A stretch of DNA of 64,000 nucleotides, from the NCBI GenBank assembly GCA_026168455.1, contig CM047426.1, positions 27,277,058-27,341,057 on the forward strand. Reading direction: 5' to 3'. A program made the position numbers and the translations under genes. Numbering within the stretch: the stretch's first letter is position 1; every line of letters begins with the position of its first letter. A model generated the notes under the pieces. That model saw only the letters and a list, made by a program, of their open reading frames with translations. It had not been told where the DNA came from and did no database searches. This DNA comes from Theocolax elegans (taxonomy: Eukaryota > Arthropoda > Insecta > Hymenoptera > Cerocephalidae). Of the stretch, positions 58,201 through 64,000 are shown piece by piece.

Positions 58201-61200
58201 TTAATTACTTTAATTATTCAAACATATAGCTGTACAGGTTTTGAAAAATGCTTAAATAGTAAATAAAAAATTATTGAAATAGATATAACTACATATCTTA
58301 TAGTATGTAATATACTTTTATAAAAGAAAAAGGAATATCTATTAAATTATTTCATTGACACAAACGATAAATTAATTGTACGATGTAATATATGAAAATG
58401 ATAAACCAATTATGTAGGTATTAACAAAAGCAAACGAGTTAACGCATCCACTTGTGTGACGTACACATGTTGCATTACGCACAAGTCAATGTGTAAATTA
58501 CAATATAAAGGCAACTGGCATTTCCAATTAACGACAACGCGCGAACTTTATAAAACTGAATAAAGGAGAAATAATATATCTTAAATTACATGTAAATTAA
58601 TTTTTCCTTTTAAAATTATTAAAGAAGAAATTCATGGTAATCTGTAGAATTACCCTCAAATTCATATATATACACACATCGTTTCTCAAGTTTTGCAACT
58701 GTAAATATAGTGTTTCATAATCTATCGGACACCATAACGTGATTGCACATCGCAAATCGATTGCCGGCATGTATGTATATCTGGTTAAGTATACACACAC
58801 ACACACACATATGTGAAAAATTCTATTTATTTCGTATTTTTTGTTAGTAGATATTGCGCGAATGAATAACTTGAATTTGACCGTATAGGTCATCTATTCA
58901 TTGTGTGCAGTCAATCGCGAGTTTGCAAAATAAGATACTTATATAGTATATATGTAACTTACACAAGCTCGTGTTCTCTTTTGTGTGTTTGTAAAAAAAA
59001 TAGTTAAAACTTCTCAAGATTAAATTTTTATTGATTAAAAAAATAAATTTGTAGCATTATTTGTGGATAATTGTTATGAGGTTTTTTTTATCCAGAAGTA
59101 GATATTTAATACATTTTATTTATTCATAAATCTTTATATTTAACGGGATATCGTACCCAAATTGCGGGGATCTACACCTTTCAACATAAGAATTATGTTA
59201 AAAATATTGAATTAAAAATCTGAAAAAATTCATTTGAGTAGTTTAAAACAAAAGCGAGGGCATGGCGTTTCGATTTTTTAAGAAAAAATAAATTTGTTAA
59301 TAATAAATGAATAAATAATTTTCGGTCGGTAATTATTTATCTGAAAAGGCATGAATTTTCAACGTAAAAATCAGAATTAAATTACAAATTTAGAAATCTG
59401 AAAAAATTTGAGTACATTGTTTAAAACATACCTAAAGGGCATATATTATTCTTATTCATCTTCTTCTTATTCTTATAATCAATAATTTATTCTTTTGTTT
59501 ATAAAAACATATTAAAAATTACCATTTTTTGAGTCCGATATCCCTTTAACGGTATACAATTACATTTTTATCAATACTGAGAACGATCTGAGTAAATATG
59601 TAGTAGATATTAAAAGAAAATTCTTAATTATACGTATTTGTGTAAGTGATTTATTTTATATACATATCAATATTTTACATTTACTGGATAATTGTATCGT
59701 TTAATAATATATAGGTTTAACTACTTAAAAAAAACCCTATTAATCTCCGTGAATTCGTTTAAAATTGGGGTTCTCTTTGTCTTGCAGATATAATTAACAT
59801 AAATAATAAATTGAATATTGAAAATTTAATAAATATAGGCATAATTGGTTTTAATTTGTTTTTATTCATATATGACAGATATATCGACTTTAAATAAAAT
59901 AATATTAATTAATTAATATTTTACTGCCTTTGAATAATTTAACTCTAAGTCTATGTTTAATGAAATGTAATTAATTAATCTTATTTAAATTAAATTTACT
60001 TGATTAATTAATTTAATTATTTAAATTATAATCGTACATATTTTCTTTTATCCAACGAAGGTGTAGAATGAATTGTTGTTTTTCCGGTTCGGTTTTATAT
60101 CCCAGTGTACAAAATTCTTTAGGTATTCGTACGTATATATATGCTCTTCGAAGTATATATAGAGGGTATTTCATAGAAACAACGCATGTGCACGTGACAA
60201 TTTCAGATTGGTGATACGGGACCAGGGAAGTACCGGCTGTTGGCACGCAGTACCTCTGGCTACGTGTTTGTCAACTCAACGGAACTCGAATATATGCATA
60301 AGAGTTACTCGGTCTTTATGCAGACGGACAGGTCGGTCTATAAACCGGGCAGCAAGATACAATTTAGATGCATCGTGTTGGACTCGAGGCTCAGGCCCAC
60401 GGCTAACCGGCAACTCGAGATTTACATTACGGTAGGTGCACTCCGAGACTATACTTCCATTGTTCATTTTCTGATCCTATCTATATAGAGTGACATTTTT
60501 TCTTTCTTCTCTCTCTCTCTCTCTCTCTCCTCTCCTCTCTAAGATAATTTACGTTCAAGTGGAATGATGTTCTTTCTGTATTTTCTTTGTTATACGCTCT
60601 TGTTTATATTCCATGCAGATTTTTTGTTTTCAACTTTCGAGTTTTCTATCTTTACCTTCGCATATATTTCAAAGATTAAAAGATGAAAGTTGATGTATTG
60701 TGGCTGGATCTTTATATATATGAACGATCTATTGTATATAATGAATATGTATATCGAATTATTTACTTTCTAAATGTAAGAGAGGGTACGAAAAATTTAG
60801 TTAAATTTTCAATTTCATGCAGAATATATATATATGAGCTTGATAGTTTGTGGTTATCATTTTTAAAATGGGATTTTTAATAATGAAATTCGATTTACTT
60901 ATTTATATACATATTAACTTTATTTTCTTTGTTCCTGCAATTCAAGTTATCGATAATTTTTCGTGAAATAATTATTTGATTATCACTTGTCTTCATCTGA
61001 CATTTTTGGTTGAAGAAATGTTTCTTTATTTATGATTTATTATTTAGAGTGAAAATAATAAATTATTTATATGTAATTTATGGTCATGAAAAATTTAAGT
61101 TTTAAAGTGGGTTATTCATTGTTACGTATATATAAATGTCAGTATATATGTTATAATATATATCGACAGTGAAATTACATTTAGAAACAAATACATAATT

Positions 61201-64000
61201 GCAAATACGTGTTTAATTATCAAACTTTTAAATTCCATGACCAAATGGGTTAATCGGTTATTTTTCTAAATGTTTCCAAGGCATGAGGAAGATGCAGAGA
61301 AGGACAATGTTGTGCAATGAAATTACTGGCACTGTAGAGAATAGGTGTGTCGAAAGACGCTATACCAGCGCAATATATATATCTTTATTAGACTCGAGCT
61401 ACTAAAATGTTTATAGTTTTCTCACAAACGTAAATAGTATATATACCTCTAAAGAGAACGGTTTCAAAAATTTAATGCAAAATGGGTCAATATATTATAG
61501 TCAAATCATATGTATATATGATAAACGAATATTTATGCAATATTTAAGTGTTTCAAGATAATTATAATGTAGTTTTATTACAGAGAAAAATTAACAAAAT
61601 ACCAAGCGATAATTTTAACTTTCATTGTATATGCGCGTTATTATTATTTATTATTACATGAAATTTCACGGGTTATAGATAACAGTCGTATAAATATATC
61701 AAATGTGCGTAAATTTATTTAATTAATACCGTACATACAGGACGGTCAAGGTAATCGAATAAAACAATGGGATAGACCGAGATTGCATCAAGGTATATTC
61801 ACTGGTGACTTGGAACTCTCGGAGTCTCCCGTTTTGGGTGACTGGGAGATCGTAGCCAACATTGGCAATCAGACTTTTAAAAAGGGCGTGCAAGTCGCGG
61901 AATACGTCCTTCCCAAGTTCGAGGTGACGATCGACTCCCCCGCCCACGCGACCTTTAAAGAAGGTAAAATCACAGTCGTCGTTCACGCCAAGTAAGTTCT
62001 TTTTATCATTTTATACATAAATATCTATAAATATTAACGCGACTCACTTTTGCTTTTATATACACCAGCTGGGTTTACCGCTATATAACTCAAAATCTAT
62101 CAACTTTTACTATAGAACATTATATGTAACATTCGTTGCTAATTATATCTAGAATTTATTCTTCTGGGTTAGAATTTCTAATCTCAAGGTCAATGTTACA
62201 TAAACTACATGTCAATATTCAACTTGAAAAAAGTGCAAGTGCGCCACCTTTGATTTTTCATCCAAAGTCTAAAAGAAAGCTTGGAGCAATACCTTTCAAA
62301 TGGTCTGTAGCATTTTTATGGCCTCCAATTCTGTAGAAAGTTATGACAATTTAAAGAAAGACAAAAAATTCACAAAAATTAACATGGTAATTCCATTTAA
62401 ATTTTTTAAAAAAATTTCGTGTTTCTTTAAATTGTCATAACTTTTTATAGAATTGGAGGCCATAAAAATGCTACAGACCATTTGAAAGGTATTGCTCCAA
62501 GCTTTCTTTTAGACTTTTGGATGAAAAAATCAAAGGTGGCGCACTTGCACTTTTTTTAAGTATATACTTTGTTATTTTCGTTGAAGTACCTATTGTAATA
62601 CAATGTACAATTATATAAGGTAGATTCGATTAATTTCAATGTATAATAAAAAAACTTTCGTTTTCAAATGAATTCCGTATATTTGGGTTTTACGAGTCGA
62701 ATTATTGAATTAATCATATATTTGTTGAAAATGGAGAAAGTCCGTTCAGCGATCGATATGTGCATATATACGTATATACGAATTCGGATAAAAATTACTG
62801 TCGTACACATTCGAGAATCATCTTTACGGATTCGTTTCTTTATAGATATATATATGTATAACTGAGCAAATTGCTCGATTGCAGATACACTTACGGTAAA
62901 CCGGTAAAAGGCGAAGCTACGATAACCGCTTTCCCCGATATTTACTCGCCGGTGCTTCAACCAGTCTACCAATCGCCTATACGGAAGATCGTTAAGATCG
63001 ATGGAAAAGCCACAGTGGATTTCGACATCGTCAACGATTTAAGGTAATATATAGCTATACGTGTGCGGTGCACTTCTGTTATTGCAGGACGAGTGAACTA
63101 TAATGGGTGAGTGACAACACTCGGATGTACTAACAAAATTCTGAGGTCTTTGAGTGATTATGACATTACAATCTTATGAATACGTTTTCCCGCTGTCAAA
63201 GTGATTAACCCGCTTTATTTAGTTACATTTTATTACATTAAATTACTAATCTATTTTATTTTCTAGTCGAAATCAATCGTTTCTAAAATACTTGTTATAC
63301 AATGATTAAATAATAATAAATAATAATTTCTACTAAAATGCAGTTTTCGCATAAAATTAGATATTCCAATAGAGAAATTTGAAAGTTGTTAAAAACGATT
63401 TTACCACTACTGAGAAAAATTACTATAGTTTCCAGTAAAAATATGACTATCGTTTATAATAAAATTTACTACAATTCTTATATAATATAATATTTACTAT
63501 GATATTTAATATAACTATATAGTATTTTTCATCAGTTTGTCACTATGCGATTTGCAGCTATTGTAATTTTTTCTAAAAAATTTTTTTCCGCGTTAAAAAG
63601 ATAATTTTCATTTTTTAAATAAGTAAAATATAGAATAAGTATGAAATGATATTTCTTGTTTATCTATTTAGAAACCTATTCGATTTTACTGAATGCGCAT
63701 ACGGCCTATGTATAGTTATAATTTCCTTTAAAATGTTATAATAAACGAATTTTCGTAAAATATTTATTACAAACATTAAACGTAACATTTGTTACATAAG
63801 TGAATATAACATATCCATGATATATCGAAATATATATATATTACGTATATTTTTATACTGGTATATATTATAAATAATTTATTTTCTATTATCGTGTAAT
63901 TTTATAATGTATAATTTTATCACGCACATATACCCACGCACATATATCTTATTGTAACTAAAGTGAAATTTCTCGATGGAAATCTTAGGTTAATCTTTTT
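55132..64000 (+). CDS. Thioester-containing protein / CD109-like (alpha-2-macroglobulin superfamily), 5' part
   Basis: Gene-level entry. Coding exons: 55,170-55,240, 55,398-55,590, 60,207-60,431, 61,741-61,991 and 62,885-63,043. All phases join and give about 299 residues: signal peptide, then the first macroglobulin (MG) domains with family marks YYSIVAPSVVRPNSEYHV, VFMQTDRSVYKPG, NRIKQW, VAEYVLPKFEVTI and YTYGKPVKGEATI. In insects such secreted or surface proteins act as complement-like opsonins or in junction formation. The bait region, the thioester motif and the C-terminal domains lie beyond the window, so whether this is a true thioester protein or a thioester-less relative (Mcr-type) cannot be told. 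The last visible exon ends in phase 2 with donor AAG|GTAATA, so the gene continues. Confidence 0.9.
55398..55590 (+). CDS. TEP gene, exon for MG1 domain, with GC splice donor
   Basis: Begins after TTGAAG and encodes YYSIVAPSVVRPNSEYHVAV onward to TRVLSLE (64 residues), the first macroglobulin strand set. It ends GAG|GCAAGT: a GC rather than GT donor, with otherwise perfect consensus. The next GT, four bases on, would put a stop right into the following exon, and only the GC site keeps the frame (SLE-IGDTGPGKYRL). Confidence 0.85.
55789..56447. mobile_element. Inverted-repeat element in the TEP intron, interrupted
   Basis: GAAATCGC followed by CTGACAAATTAGG at the left and CAGTTTGTCAGTACGCGATTTC at the right form inverted ends. 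The flanking halves (ACTACAATTCTTGTAATATT, AATATAACTATACAGTAATT) match the sequence at about 63,408-63,552 in a later intron, where they are contiguous. The TTAA-flanked MITE sits between the two halves. Confidence 0.6.
55944..56322. mobile_element. TTAA-flanked (piggyBac-type) MITE, copy 1
   Basis: TTAA at 55,940-55,943 and 56,323-56,326 flank ends that are inverted repeats: GGGGATGTCGGAC and GTCCGACATCCCG. TTAA target sites are the hallmark of the piggyBac superfamily. 379 bp, non-coding. Confidence 0.75.
59144..59545. mobile_element. TTAA-flanked (piggyBac-type) MITE, copy 2, opposite orientation
   Basis: TTAA at 59,140-59,143 and 59,546-59,549; ends CGGGATATCGTACCC and GAGTCCGATATCCCT. 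The inside is the reverse complement of copy 1, for example GCGAGGGCATGGCGTTT against AAACGCCATGCCCTCGC-like sequence, with moderate divergence. Confidence 0.75.
60207..60431 (+). CDS. TEP gene, exon for MG1/MG2
   Basis: 75 codons in phase 0 on both sides: IGDTGPGKYRLLARSTSGYV onward, with VFMQTDRSVYKPGSKIQFR, the family's start of MG2, and ending RQLEIYIT. Acceptor TTTCAG|ATT, donor ACG|GTAGGT. Confidence 0.9.
60507..60540. repeat. (TC)n tract in TEP intron
   Basis: CT-rich microsatellite with interruptions. The rest of this intron (60,432-61,740) holds no other supported feature. Confidence 0.9.
61741..61991 (+). CDS. TEP gene, exon for MG2/MG3
   Basis: DGQGNRIKQWDRPRLHQGIF onward: the NRIKQW motif closes the MG2 hairpin typical of TEP and alpha-2-macroglobulin proteins, and VAEYVLPKFEVTIDSP opens MG3. 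83 codons plus two bases. Acceptor ACATACAG, donor AA|GTAAGT. Confidence 0.9.
62222..62560. mobile_element. Near-perfect palindromic MITE in TEP intron
   Basis: CTTGAAAAAAGTGCAAGTGC at the left is mirrored by GCACTTGCACTTTTTTTAAG at the right. The arms, about 150 bp each, agree almost base for base: AAGCTTGGAGCAATACCTTT against AAAGGTATTGCTCCAAGCTT, and GGCCTCCAATTCT against AGAATTGGAGGCC. The loop is about 50 bp. Transcribed within the intron it would form a long hairpin. Confidence 0.85.
62885..63043 (+). CDS. TEP gene, exon for MG3
   Basis: Encodes YTYGKPVKGEATITAFPDIY onward to VDFDIVNDLR. YTYGKPVKG is the standard MG3 motif. Acceptor GATTGCAG, donor TTAAG|GTAATA in phase 2. Confidence 0.9.
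63044..64000 (+). other. Start of the next TEP intron, to the window end
   Basis: Contains at about 63,408-63,552 an intact relative of the element at 55,789-56,447, with ACTGAGAAAAATTACTATA and TATAGTATTTTTCATCAGT as inverted ends. No exon recognised after 63,043. Confidence 0.55.

Larger units (their letters stand above)
55591..60206 (+). other. TEP intron of 4.6 kb (GC-AG)
   Basis: Contains a DNA element at 55,789-56,447 split by a TTAA-flanked MITE, a second copy of that MITE in the opposite orientation at 59,144-59,545, and a short (CA)n at about 58,793-58,808. The middle (56,450-59,140) is AT-rich, and frames there (57,363-57,608; 58,597-58,893) show no domain. Confidence 0.7.

Overview
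The window is AT-rich eukaryotic DNA with spliced genes, heat-shock-element promoters, a non-LTR retrotransposon and many foldback (MITE-like) elements. It looks like an insect genome. A cytosolic Hsp70 with one intron next to a thioester-containing protein (TEP/CD109/alpha-2-macroglobulin) gene would suit a hymenopteran, but no taxon can be proven from sequence alone.

Layout. (1) 0.9-26.4 kb is a tandem array of about 11.1-kb units (two full, one partial). Each carries a minus-strand, two-exon Hsp70 (copies A, B, C) of about 639 codons with a heat-shock promoter. None of the three reads through intact: A has a 1-bp deletion in exon 1, B has a compensating +1/-1 pair in exon 2, and C has a CGA-to-TGA stop. 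Several of the indels fall exactly where the copies differ, which points to consensus error at least in A and B. The spacers hold nested inverted-repeat elements. (2) 26.9-33.0 kb is a large inverted-repeat element. Inside it, a ~1,048-bp unit is repeated four times, and each unit contains a small Harbinger-like element with a truncated transposase ORF. (3) 33.5-35.0 kb is a 745-bp tandem duplication, related to a segment in the Hsp70 spacers. (4) 37.6-43.1 kb is a decayed non-LTR reverse transcriptase, tandemly duplicated as a 2.7-kb block and interrupted in both copies by a 0.92-kb terminal-inverted-repeat insertion. (5) 43.4-44.1 kb holds a palindromic MITE and a tRNA-type SINE with a perfect 15-bp target-site duplication. 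(6) 44.76-51.1 kb is a 3.17-kb tandem duplication of a CpG-rich, microsatellite-rich stretch with a TATA box and good splice donors, perhaps the promoter/5' UTR region of the next gene. (7) 55.1 kb to the window end holds the first five coding exons of a secreted TEP-family gene on the plus strand: signal peptide, then the first macroglobulin domains. One of its introns is a GC-AG intron, and several MITEs sit in the introns. The gene runs off the window.

Functionally there are two real gene loci: a chaperone array with heat-inducible promoters, and an immune/adhesion-type TEP gene. The rest is mobile-element DNA and local duplication. At least five independent tandem duplications lie within 64 kb. 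Some differ mainly by short indels (possible unresolved haplotypes); the Hsp70 array also carries larger indels that suggest true paralogous copies.
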